Shown here: in pieces, positions 7,917 to 17,683 of the stretch | Layout of the letters: each line of letters opens with the position of its first letter | Position numbering within the stretch: the stretch's first letter is position 1 | From: Chitinophagales bacterium | GTDB taxonomy: Bacteria; Bacteroidota; Bacteroidia; Chitinophagales; LD1 | Assembly (NCBI GenBank): GCA_019638515.1 | Contig: JAHBTS010000006.1 | Span: forward strand, 32,001-96,000 | Reading direction: 5' to 3' | DNA length: 64,000 nt | Translations under genes and position numbers: made by a program | The notes under the pieces: model-generated | Seen by the model: only the letters and a program-made list of their open reading frames with translations | Database searches by the model: none | Told to the model about the DNA's origin: nothing

Positions 7917-9377
7917 ATGGAGGCACTTCAAGAAATTATATATTCACTTTCTAAAGAAGAGATAAGGCATTTTAAAATTTATTTATCGCGTATTGATACT
8001 GGAAAAGAAAGGAAAGATGCACAACTCTTCAACTATATTAAAGCTCATCCAAAAGACTTTAGCAACACTAAAGCAGCACAAAAACTTTCTTACGCAGAAA
8101 TAAATGCTTTTTACAGATTAAAGAACAGACTACAAGAAGATGTATGCGATGCACTGGCACTGCTCCACACCGGAAAAGTAAATACCAATAGCTTATTTAG
8201 AGAGCTAATGCTCTTCAATATCTTTAGAGCTAAAAACAACCTTTCACTTTCTATCTACTTTCTAAAACGTGCCGAAAAACAAGCTACAGCCATTGAAAAC
8301 TTAGAAATACTAGACTGGATATTTTCGAGCTATATTACACTCTCCAACGATTACTCTGAAATAAACCCCGAAGAATATATACGAAAGCAAAAAGAAAACG
8401 CCATTCACCTTAACAGGCTACGCGCCATGGATCAAGCACTGGCAGCGGTAATCTACCGATTAAAAACATCGCAAACATTTGGAAAAAAACCTACCGCACT
8501 ATTAGAGCTATTAGATAAATCTATTAAAGAGTTCAGCAGCGATAACTTTCTAAAAACAAGCAAAACCTTTCAAACAAAATTATACAGAGCCGTAAGCCAG
8601 CAACTATTGCAAACACACCATTACTTGCAGTTAGAAAAGTTTATGAATAACACCATTGCCACTTTTACAAAAAATAAGTGGTTCGATAAAAACAACCACG
8701 ACACTAAACTACAAATGCAAGTGTATCTTATCAATTCTCTCTTTAGAAACGAAAAATACAATGAGTCTTTGGCAGAAGCCGAAGTACTTGGAAAAGAAGC
8801 ACACGCATTTAATAAACTGTACTACTCCAAGTATATTTTTTTCTATTACAATGCACTGTACATCAACTATTCTAGAACTAACTTAGATAAAGCCATCAAA
8901 GCATTGGATGAGTTAGACAAGACCATGAAACAATTAAAAAACAGCTACTACGAACAATTTATTCTCTTAAATAAATCTACGCTGCTTTTTGAACAACAAA
9001 GATTTAACGAAGCCATCAGGCAATTGGTTCGCTTATATCTAAACGATAGTTACCAAAATGCATCATCCATTTTTAAACTTAAAATAGCTATTGCAGAGCT
9101 TATTATGCAATACGAAAGTGGTGATAAAAAGGTATTTAAAAACAGGCTTGTACAGGTAAGAAAAGAGTTTGCAACCATTTTAAGAAAAAAAGAAAACAAC
9201 CGCGATAATGAATTCTTAAAAATTCTTGAATCATTTAGCGAAAACAATGCTAAAACAAATGCAAATGCACAAAAATTCATTATTAAGTTCAAAGAAAAAG
9301 ATGTAGAAAATGAGCTACTAAACTATGAAAAATGGATACAGCAAAAGATAGAACAGTTATACAAATTATCTATTTAA
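7917..9377 (+). CDS. Uncharacterised all-helical protein
   Basis: A 486-residue protein with no signal peptide and no membrane segment. It is rich in Lys, Glu, Asn and Leu, and the predicted structure is almost wholly helical. Irregular 34-residue-like pairs such as LYINYSRTNLDKAIKALDEL and LLFEQQRFNEAIRQLVRLYL suggest a TPR-like solenoid in the second half. The first 80 residues (EALQEIIYSLSKEEIRHFKIYL) resemble a helical head seen in many Bacteroidota hypothetical proteins. No catalytic motif is seen. A scaffold or protein-binding role is possible, but I do not recognise the family. Confidence 0.8.
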   Translation: MEALQEIIYSLSKEEIRHFKIYLSRIDTGKERKDAQLFNYIKAHPKDFSNTKAAQKLSYAEINAFYRLKNRLQEDVCDALALLHTGKVNTNSLFRELMLFNIFRAKNNLSLSIYFLKRAEKQATAIENLEILDWIFSSYITLSNDYSEINPEEYIRKQKENAIHLNRLRAMDQALAAVIYRLKTSQTFGKKPTALLELLDKSIKEFSSDNFLKTSKTFQTKLYRAVSQQLLQTHHYLQLEKFMNNTIATFTKNKWFDKNNHDTKLQMQVYLINSLFRNEKYNESLAEAEVLGKEAHAFNKLYYSKYIFFYYNALYINYSRTNLDKAIKALDELDKTMKQLKNSYYEQFILLNKSTLLFEQQRFNEAIRQLVRLYLNDSYQNASSIFKLKIAIAELIMQYESGDKKVFKNRLVQVRKEFATILRKKENNRDNEFLKILESFSENNAKTNANAQKFIIKFKEKDVENELLNYEKWIQQKIEQLYKLSI

Positions 9378-9399
9378 ACAAGTAAGATATGCGTTACAT

Positions 9400-9433
9400 T
9401 TTGAAAACTTACTTGATACATATCGTACATTTG
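9400..9433 (+). promoter_or_regulatory. Candidate Bacteroidota-type promoter for the PKD/SdrD-like secreted protein
   Basis: TTTG (9400-9403), a 22-nt spacer and TACATTTG (9426-9433) fit the TTTG / TAnnTTTG primary sigma consensus of Bacteroidota. The ATG at 9471 lies 37 bases downstream. The spacer is at the long end of the usual range. Confidence 0.5.
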
Positions 9434-9470
9434 GGTAACGAAAGTTTTTGCTAACTAAAAATTATGCTTT

Positions 9471-12400
9471 ATGAAACAACACATTAAACACCTATTGCTC
9501 CTGCCGCTATTAGCATTTTTTGCTATTGCGCTCCGAGCACAAACAAGTTGCGAGGCAATGTTTTACGCAACATCCAACCCAAATGGAGTCTTTACGTTTT
9601 ACGACTCTTCATTCGCTGCTTCAGGTTATACCATTACTAACTGGGATTGGAGTTTTGGCAATGGGAATAGCAGTACCGCACAAAATCCAACTCAGTATTT
9701 TTCTTCACCAGGCACTTACAATGTATGCCTAACTATTACTGCACAAAATACCAATGGTAGCACGTGTGTAGATTCTATGTGCCAATCTATTGTGTACACC
9801 TGCCCTTCTTACATAAACGGCAACTTTACAGTTACCACACAACAACTTACGGCAGCTTTTACACCTTCCTTTAGCAGTAATTATCCTCCACTTAGTTATG
9901 TTTGGCACTTTGGCGATGGCACTTCATCTACTACTGCAAATGCTACTCATACCTACACTTCAGCAGGCACTTACAATGTGTGTGTGGAAGTAAGCGACAG
10001 CTTTGGATGCAGTAAAACAGTTTGTAAACTAGTTACCGTTACGGGCGGAACCATAGCTTGCAACCTTGCTGCCAATTTTACATTTACACAACCAAATAAG
10101 CATACTATTGTTGTTACCTCAACTACCACCGGAGGCAACCCAACAGCCAATGCTAACATTTGGAAATTAGGAGGATTAGCTGTGGGTACATCTTCAGGCA
10201 ATAATACTTCATATACTATTGCTATTCCAAATACTATATCCGATGGTACTTACCAACTCTGTTTAAAAGTAGAGCAACCCAATAGCAACTGTAAAGATTC
10301 TATCTGCAAATCGGTAACTATTTGCCGCGCCAATGGAGAGTTCACATACAGTATATTAGCAAACGATACCGTTCAATTTTCTACATCTAATACAGCTATA
10401 AGCAACTATATACACAAGTGGTATGCTAACGGCAATGTATTTGCCACTACTGCAAATCCCAAAATTAAATTCCCCAATAGTTACATAGGCACTACTATTT
10501 GCCATGTGGTAAGCAGCGCAAATTCTATTGCTTGCAAAGATTCATTTTGTACTGTTCTACAAGCCAACCCTTGCTATGCAAATGCAGGATTTCAATTTGC
10601 AACAGACTCTAATGGAGTAACCCATTTTTCTTCATCTGTATCTAACCAAGGTTGGGATCACCTTTGGACATTTGGAGCCGGCACAGGCAGCAATCTGCCC
10701 AACCCAAACGTAACACTTGCGCCCGGCACATACACTGTTTGCCATAGAGTAATAAGCACTGCAAATAATGCATGTAGAGATTCACTTTGCCAAACAGTAA
10801 TTATTCAAAATACTACTCCTTGCAACCTCAACGTTGGTATTGCACAAGGGCTTACATTAAACGGGCAAACAGTTTTGGAGGCATCTACTCCAAACATACC
10901 GGGTAATTTTACTTACAGTTGGAATACCGGAGCAACTACTAAAACGATAAATGTTACAAATAACTATGGAACTTACTGTGTAACTGTTACTCAGGTTTCT
11001 ACAGGCTGTACCGCTTCTTCTTGTCATGTTTATCAGCCTTCGGCACCGTTAGATACACTCTGTGGTGTAACCTTTAACGACTTAAATGGGAATGGCGTTT
11101 TAGATGCCAACGAATCGCCTATGAGCATGCTCATTACCATTAGTGGCAACGGTATGCAAAGAACACTTATCAGCGATTCACTTACCGGAAAATGGGAAAC
11201 CTACCTGCCTGCCGGCACTTACCAAATTTGTGCACGTGTAAATAATTCGGGAACACCTAGCGGCTGGGTTGCTACTGTTCCTGTTAATCAAAATAATGGA
11301 CTAACCGGAGGTATATCTTGCTACAGCATTACCTTAGCTCCTAACCAAAACCTATGTGGTGTAAATTTTGGATTCCAAAATACAAGAGTGAGTATTTGCG
11401 GTTACGTGTATGTTGATGCTAACTCCAACGGTACCAAAGACAGTGGCGAGCCGGGCATTCAAGGACAAGCAGTGAAAGTTGGCAACTATACAGCTTACAC
11501 CAATAACAACGGTTACTATATTTTCAACTTAGCTGCCGGAACCCATACTGCCACATTTACACCTGCATCGCCATATACAGGCTATACTGCCACTCCTGCA
11601 AACTATACTGTTGTAGCTACTACCGTTGGGCAACAATACTGCGGCAACGATTTTGGCATCCAAGTTCCGCAAAGCCAATGCGATGTGGCCGTTACCCTAA
11701 CACCTATTAGCACCGTAACTCCAGGTTTTACGGCTATTTACTCAGTTAAGGTTTTCAACCTAAACGGAGTTACAACAGGTGGCTTGCTTACTTTTAATTT
11801 TGAACCCGGTTTAACTTTCAAAAGTGCCAGCCCTGTACAAAGCAGCTATAACAACACAAGTGCTACCGTTACTTGGAATGTAAGCGCTTTAGCTCCGGGT
11901 ACACATCAATCGTTTACAGCTCGCTTGAATGTACCAACATCACTACAACTAGGCACACCAATTTTTAGTTTTGCAGAATTTACCACCAATGGTTCTTGCA
12001 CCGAAAACAATTTGGTAAACAATATTGATACCACACACCAAACTGTAGTTGGCTCTTACGATCCTAACGATAAACATGTATCGCCAGAAGGAAACATTGC
12101 CAACGTTGGTCAGGATTTAGTTTACACCATTCGTTTCCAAAACACGGGTACCGCACCTGCCATAAATGTGGTAATTTTAGATACACTCAGCGCTTCACTC
12201 AATTGGAGCTCATTAGAACTAAAAGACGCAAGCCATAGCTGTAACATTACACAAGAAGGTGGCTTAGTAAGTTTCAACTTCAGCAATATTATGTTGCCGG
12301 ATAGTTTCCACAATGAACCTGAAAGCCACGGTTTTGTAAGCTACAAAATAAAAGCTCAAAACAATTTGGCAGCAGGCACGCAAATTACTAACCGTGCAGC

Positions 12401-12737
12401 TATTTATTTCGATTACAACGAAGCTGTACTTACCAATACTACATTAAACACTATTGATGTAACATTGAATGTAAGCGATCCTAGTACACAACATGTTACT
12501 ATTTCGGTTGCGCCTAATCCGTTTAAAACATTCACCAATATTTTAGTGAATGGCGCAAATGAGAATGAGCCAATTGAAATTGAAGTATGCGACCTTGCCG
12601 GACGCAATGTATTGAAACAAGTTTCCTCAACAAACCTAATTCAATTGCAAGCAGGCAACTTGGCGCATGGTGTATATGTTTACGAAGTAAAACAGAACAA
12701 CCAAACCATCGGCAAAGGAAAGATGATTGCCGAATAA
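9471..12737 (+). CDS. Large secreted PKD / SdrD-like protein with DUF7619-type and T9SS domains
   Basis: A 1,088-residue surface protein. The signal peptide ends near residue 23. Two PKD domains follow (NWDWSFGNGNSSTAQNPT near 55; YVWHFGDGTSSTTANATH near 145), then more cysteine-bearing beta-sandwich repeats closing with a DSxC pattern. Two SdrD B-like segments start near 528 (CGVTFNDLNGNGVLDANE) and 642 (CGYVYVDANSNGTKDSGE), with Asp/Asn-rich calcium-type loops. The block from about 862 (SYDPNDKHVSPEG to AIYFDYNEAV) matches the domain often placed before T9SS tails, and the last 80 residues are a type A sorting domain (VAPNPFKTFTNILVNG). It probably works in adhesion or matrix formation. A strong terminator follows. 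Confidence 0.85.
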   Translation: MKQHIKHLLLLPLLAFFAIALRAQTSCEAMFYATSNPNGVFTFYDSSFAASGYTITNWDWSFGNGNSSTAQNPTQYFSSPGTYNVCLTITAQNTNGSTCVDSMCQSIVYTCPSYINGNFTVTTQQLTAAFTPSFSSNYPPLSYVWHFGDGTSSTTANATHTYTSAGTYNVCVEVSDSFGCSKTVCKLVTVTGGTIACNLAANFTFTQPNKHTIVVTSTTTGGNPTANANIWKLGGLAVGTSSGNNTSYTIAIPNTISDGTYQLCLKVEQPNSNCKDSICKSVTICRANGEFTYSILANDTVQFSTSNTAISNYIHKWYANGNVFATTANPKIKFPNSYIGTTICHVVSSANSIACKDSFCTVLQANPCYANAGFQFATDSNGVTHFSSSVSNQGWDHLWTFGAGTGSNLPNPNVTLAPGTYTVCHRVISTANNACRDSLCQTVIIQNTTPCNLNVGIAQGLTLNGQTVLEASTPNIPGNFTYSWNTGATTKTINVTNNYGTYCVTVTQVSTGCTASSCHVYQPSAPLDTLCGVTFNDLNGNGVLDANESPMSMLITISGNGMQRTLISDSLTGKWETYLPAGTYQICARVNNSGTPSGWVATVPVNQNNGLTGGISCYSITLAPNQNLCGVNFGFQNTRVSICGYVYVDANSNGTKDSGEPGIQGQAVKVGNYTAYTNNNGYYIFNLAAGTHTATFTPASPYTGYTATPANYTVVATTVGQQYCGNDFGIQVPQSQCDVAVTLTPISTVTPGFTAIYSVKVFNLNGVTTGGLLTFNFEPGLTFKSASPVQSSYNNTSATVTWNVSALAPGTHQSFTARLNVPTSLQLGTPIFSFAEFTTNGSCTENNLVNNIDTTHQTVVGSYDPNDKHVSPEGNIANVGQDLVYTIRFQNTGTAPAINVVILDTLSASLNWSSLELKDASHSCNITQEGGLVSFNFSNIMLPDSFHNEPESHGFVSYKIKAQNNLAAGTQITNRAAIYFDYNEAVLTNTTLNTIDVTLNVSDPSTQHVTISVAPNPFKTFTNILVNGANENEPIEIEVCDLAGRNVLKQVSSTNLIQLQAGNLAHGVYVYEVKQNNQTIGKGKMIAE

Positions 12738-12758
12738 ATTTTTAAGGGATAAACGTTT

Positions 12759-12800
12759 GCCGCATCGGAGTTTCCATATACTTCGGTGCGGCTTTTTTTT
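12759..12800 (+). terminator. Rho-independent terminator after the PKD/SdrD-like gene
   Basis: A 12-bp stem (GCCGCATCGGAG with CTTCGGTGCGGC, two G-T pairs), a 10-nt loop and eight T residues at 12793-12800. It starts 22 bases after the stop codon and separates this gene from the convergent outer-membrane protein gene. Confidence 0.9.
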
Positions 12801-12816
12801 GTACTATACAATAACT

Positions 12817-13686
12817 TTAAAAACCAAGCCCTAAACGCACGCCCGGAAAAAAGAATGTTTCCCTTCTTCGTTCTTGAATATATACTTGCCCTTGAGTTTC
12901 ATAATAACTTCTTTCAAACGCTATATTCTTAACATTTAAGTTAAACAATACGGTGATATTGAAATACTTCTTTATGTGTACTCTTCCTCCAAAACCAACG
13001 CTGCCCATGGGGCCACCTTTTATACTGCCACTACTATTCCCCATTGGCAAATAGTGATTATTGCGGGCAAATGCGTAACCGGCTTCCACCGCATAATATG
13101 GCGTAAAACGTTTCTTTAATATTTCACCACCAAAGTATAAGTATGCCGGAAAAAACACTCCGGAGTAATCACCAAAATCGCCTCTAAAAATTGTTTGTGG
13201 TGCTCCAACCACACCATCTACACCTAATCCAATTCCTATTTGTGCGTAGCGATTTATTTTGTATCCATTTACTACACGCACGCCAAACTCTAAGAAATCG
13301 GCAATAAAATTCACTTGCATTAAGTAGCCGCGTTTACGCTCCCAAGGTTTCCTAACTCTTACTACCATAGTGTCGTTCACTACAGGATTTACACTGCTAT
13401 TTGTATTACTTACGCTAGTGGAACTGCTAGAAGAAGTTGGCGATGTCAATACTATTTTTTCTTCCTTGGTTAGCTTTTGAATATCAGAAATTTGCACGCC
13501 AAACACATTGCCGCCAATGGTTTTTATCTTTATGCTTTCACCCGGCACTTGCTCAATAATAATACCTCTGTAGATATTCCCATTTTTAAGGTACACTACA
13601 TCTTCTAAATTGTCTTGCGCGAGTAAAGTATTGGCACTTAAACATATTGCAACACAAAAACCCAAAGCACATTTCAAATAATTCAT
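12817..13686 (-). CDS. Secreted protein with probable outer-membrane beta-barrel
   Basis: A 289-residue protein. The signal peptide (about residues 1-23) ends LSANTLLAQ. Residues 25-75 (DVVYLKNGNIYRGIIIEQVP, then ISDIQKLTKEEK) form a small beta module common at the front of Bacteroidota envelope proteins, followed by a Ser/Thr-rich linker. From about residue 110 the alternating aromatic/hydrophobic strands, with a terminal VRLGLGF, look like an 8-10 strand barrel ending in phenylalanine as Bam substrates do. No named family is certain. It lies 27 bp downstream of the PKD gene on the same strand, so the two may form one transcript. Confidence 0.7.
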   Translation of the reverse strand: MNYLKCALGFCVAICLSANTLLAQDNLEDVVYLKNGNIYRGIIIEQVPGESIKIKTIGGNVFGVQISDIQKLTKEEKIVLTSPTSSSSSTSVSNTNSSVNPVVNDTMVVRVRKPWERKRGYLMQVNFIADFLEFGVRVVNGYKINRYAQIGIGLGVDGVVGAPQTIFRGDFGDYSGVFFPAYLYFGGEILKKRFTPYYAVEAGYAFARNNHYLPMGNSSGSIKGGPMGSVGFGGRVHIKKYFNITVLFNLNVKNIAFERSYYETQGQVYIQERRRETFFFPGVRLGLGF

Positions 13687-13713
13687 ACAAGTAAATTTTA
13701 TTAAGAAAAAAGA

Positions 13714-16644
13714 CTATCGAACTAAAGTAACATTGCCACTTTCATTAATTTCTTCGCCATCTTTAGTAATGGCTCGCAATGTCCAAACATAGGTTGAAAG
13801 AGGTTGTGGCTCACCTTTAAACTGCCCATCCCAGCCCGCTTCTACACGGTTGGTTTCAAACACCAATTGCCCCCAGCGGTTGAATACTCTAAACCATTTT
13901 AACTCTTTAATATTTAATGAGCGCACAATTCTAAACACATCATTTACACCATCACCATTAGGCGAAAAACCCGTTGGCAAAAGCAATTGCGTGAATGGCA
14001 CTACCGTAACAAACATAGAATCTACCGCCACACAACCTGCACGATTAAGCGCATACAGATAATACCATTGCGATTTTTCGGGATATGCTAAAGTACTTAC
14101 ATTAAATGGCGATACCACATTATCTCCCGGAAACCAATAGTACTCCGAACCTGTGGTTGTACCATTTAAAAACACCGGTAAATCGCGATAAATTGAAGTA
14201 TCATTTCCGGCCTCCACTTCAGGCAAATCAAGAACAGAAATAGTAACTGTATCGGTTTTGGTATAGCAATAATTGGTAATCCGCAATACATAATCGGTGG
14301 TTACGGGCGGAGTAAACTTCGGGTTAAAAATTGTAGGGTTAGAAACATAATTAGCAGGCATCCATAAATAGGCTGAAGAACCTTGATCTACCACCGTTAC
14401 AGTGCCTTCCTGCCCTACACAAATCGGCTTTTCATCTTCAAGAATCAAATTCAAATTGGGGTCTAAAAAATATACGTTTACAGAATCTATATTAGAGCAA
14501 CCATTTAAATCTGTACCTGTTACATAATAAGTAGTGTTGGCAAGCGGGCGCGAAACCGGATTAAAAACCGTAGCATCAGAAAGTCCCGTAGCTGGCGACC
14601 ACACATACGTAACACCTCCGGTTGCTACCAACATTACACTATCGCGAAAACTCCCTGCACTCAAGCAAACAGAAGTATCGCTTCCGGCTTCGATGGTAGG
14701 CAACGGATAAATTTCCAACCTTATTGAATCTTTGTTTATACAGCCATTTGCATCGGTAACTTGTACCGTATATGTAATACTAGTATCGCCCGCAGTTAAT
14801 ACAGGATTAGGCAAAGAAGCATTATCTAATCCCGAAGAAGGAAACCATACATACGTTGTGCCTCCATTTGCTAATAACTGCGCTGTTTTCCCCGGACACA
14901 AATTCACTAATTTAGGAGTAGCATTTACAATGGGCAATGGATTTACTGCCACTGTTTTCACCAATGTATCTACGCATCCCTTATCCGATACCAATGCAAG
15001 ACGTATGGTTTTTGAGCCTGTAGTAGGAAATGCAAACACAGGTGAATGAGCCGTGGACGTGCCTATATTATCGAAACTCCAATCGTAAGTAACAATACTT
15101 CCTCCGGAAATAGAAGAAGCATCTGTGAAAACCGTAGGTTGATTGATACAAACTGCCGATGCCGAAAAGTCCGCATCGGGCTTAGGAAATATGGTTGCTT
15201 TTTTGGTGGAAGCCCCTTTGCACCCTCTGGCATTCTCTACGGTTAATGTAATATCAAAGGAGCCTGCAGCAGCATAAGTTTTTACAGGATTTGCCTGATT
15301 GCTCGAAGTGCCATCACCAAAATCCCAGTTCCATGCCGTTACATTTCCCGAGGTGGTAATGGTGGCATCTTGCAATACTGTTGGAAAACCTTGGCATGTA
15401 TCGGCCACATTAAAACCAAAATTAAAATCGGGAATAAACACAGGATATACCTTTACGAAAGCACGTGTAGTATCGTAGCAGCCATCGCCATTTATTTCTT
15501 TACGAACAATAAGCGTAACTAAATAAGTGCCGGTATCGGCATAAGTATAAGTTGGGTTTAACGCTGTAGAAGTATCGGTAGTACTACCCTGCACTCCAAA
15601 ATCCCACATTACCGTAACAGGCGTAGAAGTGGGCGGGGGATTATATACAATGGGGCTAAATGGAATTGAATTTCCGGTACATTCAACTTTGTAAATTCCA
15701 ATACCCGTTGCCGGATCAAAAGAAGTAGCAGGCAATTCGGCAATAGGGATATTGCACTGCACCACATTAAATTGAAAATCGCGCGTTACAGAACTAAGGA
15801 GCACACCATTTTTATATTCATCAACTTTTACGCCCACCACAAACTGCCCCTGCTGATTAGGCGTTACCGTTAGGTAACCAGTTACCGAATCTATTCGCAT
15901 TACTCCGGTATTGGGCGGATTATTCATTGGATTTTTTTCTTCATATACACCTGTATAAATTACCGATGAATAAGGGTATGGAGTAGTTTGGCAACCAGTC
16001 TGCTGTGTTGCAGGACTTGGATCGGGGCAAGCAGATGTAGCTCCATCAAAAGGCGCTGCCAAGCTATATCGCAGCACATTACCATCTGGGTCGGTTGCAG
16101 AATGGTCAAATACTAAAGGCGCATTATTACAAATAAATATTGGAGGAAAATTTTTGAACCGAGGCGAACTATTGGTGCTATTGGCAACCACATCGCTACC
16201 CGGAATTTGAGCCACATAAGTAGCTCCTTGATCTTGCAAAATATTATTTACCGAAGAATTGCGGCAACAGCGCTGGTAAATGAGTGTATAACCTCCCGCT
16301 ACCGGAGGCAAATTTACTGAACCCGTATAAACAGCCTGCTCCACACAAACATCGGTGGCCACCAAACATGGATTTGTAATAGTAGAAGAAAGCGTTTGCG
16401 AACCCGGAAACGGCAAACCCAACTGCTGCAATAAAGTGCCGTTTGCAGTATAAATAGAAATATACTCCACCTGCCCAAACCCTGCACAATTCAAGCAATT
16501 GCAATCGCGATATAATTTTAATGTGATATTATAGCTCCCATTCCCCAAGTTATCGTAATATAACTCGCCTCCAACCAAATGCGAAGCACGAACGCCAACC
16601 CACCCAAACGCCAATAGTATTAGAAAAGATAATTGCTTAACCAC
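13714..16644 (-). CDS. PKD-repeat surface protein with gliding-motility type (T9SS type B) C-terminal domain
   Basis: A 976-residue protein. After a short signal peptide comes the SHLVGGELYYDNLGNGSYNI opening seen in many Bacteroidota gliding-type surface proteins. PKD domains appear near 345 (MWDFGVQGSTTDTSTALNPT), 440 (WNWDFGDGTSSNQANPVKTY) and 525, followed by repeats with TYVWFPSSGLDN or TYVWSPATGLSD signatures. The tail (LLPTGFSPNGDGVNDVF to the end) is the gliding motility-associated C-terminal domain, a type B T9SS signal. Translation must begin at GTG (16644), since no ATG precedes the signal peptide in frame. A promoter-like TTTG-N16-TACTTTTG ends only five bases upstream of it, so the mRNA could be nearly leaderless. 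Confidence 0.85.
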   Translation of the reverse strand: MVKQLSFLILLAFGWVGVRASHLVGGELYYDNLGNGSYNITLKLYRDCNCLNCAGFGQVEYISIYTANGTLLQQLGLPFPGSQTLSSTITNPCLVATDVCVEQAVYTGSVNLPPVAGGYTLIYQRCCRNSSVNNILQDQGATYVAQIPGSDVVANSTNSSPRFKNFPPIFICNNAPLVFDHSATDPDGNVLRYSLAAPFDGATSACPDPSPATQQTGCQTTPYPYSSVIYTGVYEEKNPMNNPPNTGVMRIDSVTGYLTVTPNQQGQFVVGVKVDEYKNGVLLSSVTRDFQFNVVQCNIPIAELPATSFDPATGIGIYKVECTGNSIPFSPIVYNPPPTSTPVTVMWDFGVQGSTTDTSTALNPTYTYADTGTYLVTLIVRKEINGDGCYDTTRAFVKVYPVFIPDFNFGFNVADTCQGFPTVLQDATITTSGNVTAWNWDFGDGTSSNQANPVKTYAAAGSFDITLTVENARGCKGASTKKATIFPKPDADFSASAVCINQPTVFTDASSISGGSIVTYDWSFDNIGTSTAHSPVFAFPTTGSKTIRLALVSDKGCVDTLVKTVAVNPLPIVNATPKLVNLCPGKTAQLLANGGTTYVWFPSSGLDNASLPNPVLTAGDTSITYTVQVTDANGCINKDSIRLEIYPLPTIEAGSDTSVCLSAGSFRDSVMLVATGGVTYVWSPATGLSDATVFNPVSRPLANTTYYVTGTDLNGCSNIDSVNVYFLDPNLNLILEDEKPICVGQEGTVTVVDQGSSAYLWMPANYVSNPTIFNPKFTPPVTTDYVLRITNYCYTKTDTVTISVLDLPEVEAGNDTSIYRDLPVFLNGTTTGSEYYWFPGDNVVSPFNVSTLAYPEKSQWYYLYALNRAGCVAVDSMFVTVVPFTQLLLPTGFSPNGDGVNDVFRIVRSLNIKELKWFRVFNRWGQLVFETNRVEAGWDGQFKGEPQPLSTYVWTLRAITKDGEEINESGNVTLVR

Positions 16645-17045
16645 TAAACAAAAGTAAATGATTTGCCTAACTCAAATGCTAAAACTTAAAAATTCGTTGG
16701 CATCAATTTAAAAAAAGAATAGCACCCCTATTGCCGCAACACCACACATAGTACTTCACTTTACAATATCTTTTTCTTGAAATATACTGCTTGCTAAGTA
16801 GCACTCATTTTCAATAAATATTCCATTGAGCCAGGTTCAATTTGGGAGGCACTCAAGTTACCCACAAATTTATTAACAATTTTTCAAGGAAAATTTGACA
16901 CATATACTCAATAAATATCCGAGCGATTCGTTATTTTCGCAGAGCTAATAAAAATAGCGAATTTTCGCTAAAAAGAAATCTTCGCTAAATAAAAAGCAAG
17001 TAAAAATAACATCCATATTCTTCTTAACAATTCAAATAAAAAACC
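16645..17045. other. 401-bp divergent intergenic region
   Basis: This is the longest gene-free stretch in the window and separates the leftward PKD gene from a rightward secreted protein gene. I see no ORF of note and no RNA gene. It is AT-rich. It contains a possible leftward promoter at 16649-16676 and, near the rightward gene, a group of TTCGCTA heptamers described separately. Confidence 0.7.
16955..16989. promoter_or_regulatory. TTCGCTA heptamer cluster upstream of the secreted regulatory-like domain gene
   Basis: TAGCGAA-TT-TTCGCTA forms a perfect inverted repeat at 16955-16970, and TTCGCTAAA recurs in direct orientation at 16981-16989. A related TTCGTTA sits at 16927-16933. The cluster ends 56 bases before the ATG at 17046. 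It could bind a dimeric regulator, but AT-rich sequence makes chance possible. Confidence 0.35.
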
Positions 17046-17555
17046 ATGAAACAAACTGAATTCAAATTTTGGGGGCTTGTGGCAGCCTTAGCCATCTTGT
17101 CAGTATCTACTTTTTCACAAGAAGCTGTAAACATTTCTATACACCAAAAGAGGAATAGCAGTTCGGCACAAGAAGTAGCAGCTAAAGCCAGCAGCGATGC
17201 CAATGTTTTAATTGTATCGGGCAAAATTCTAAATGCCAACACCATGCAGCCAATTGGCAAGGCCAAAATTAACTTAGATAAGTTTGGAGATGAATTGATG
17301 CAGGCTTCTATAGATCGCAACGGCAACTATGCATTAGCATTAAAGAAAAGTGAATTGGGAGAACCTATCCGCATCACATTTAAAATTCCCGGGTACAAAA
17401 AATTTGTTGCCAAAAACATAGATAAAAATCAATCTTTCGTAGATATCAATATACTATTAGAGCCAGAAACCTCTACCATAAAAAGTACCGGCAATGTAGT
17501 ATATAAACTCAGCAGCGACCCATTTAATCCAATGGTATTTCGCTTCGAGCAATAA
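17046..17555 (+). CDS. Secreted protein with carboxypeptidase-regulatory-like domain
   Basis: A 169-residue protein with a signal peptide (residues 1-24, ending STFSQ). Residues 55-140 (VSGKILNANTMQPIGKAKIN, then GNYALALKKSEL and ITFKIPGYKKF) follow the carboxypeptidase regulatory-like beta-sandwich pattern, a small Ig-like fold used as a spacer or binding module in the periplasm and outer membrane. There is no T9SS tail, so it is probably periplasmic or an exposed accessory protein. The partner is unknown. A strong terminator follows, so it appears monocistronic. Confidence 0.7.
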   Translation: MKQTEFKFWGLVAALAILSVSTFSQEAVNISIHQKRNSSSAQEVAAKASSDANVLIVSGKILNANTMQPIGKAKINLDKFGDELMQASIDRNGNYALALKKSELGEPIRITFKIPGYKKFVAKNIDKNQSFVDINILLEPETSTIKSTGNVVYKLSSDPFNPMVFRFEQ

Positions 17556-17586
17556 ATAAATTTTTGTTTTGGTTTTATGTGAATTT

Positions 17587-17622
17587 AAAAGCCGTTCAAA
17601 CAAAATTGAGCGGCTTTTTTTT
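17587..17622 (+). terminator. Rho-independent terminator after the 17046 gene
   Basis: The stem AAAAGCCGTTCAA / TTGAGCGGCTTTT (17587-17599 with 17606-17618; one G-T pair) and a 6-nt loop are followed by more T residues. It lies inside the open frame extending upstream of the next gene, which argues that the TPR protein starts after it, at 17684. Confidence 0.9.
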
Positions 17623-17683
17623 ATTGCAGAAACATAATAGACCAATTATTCGTATATGCAGAAAAACCATTCCAAAACAAAAC

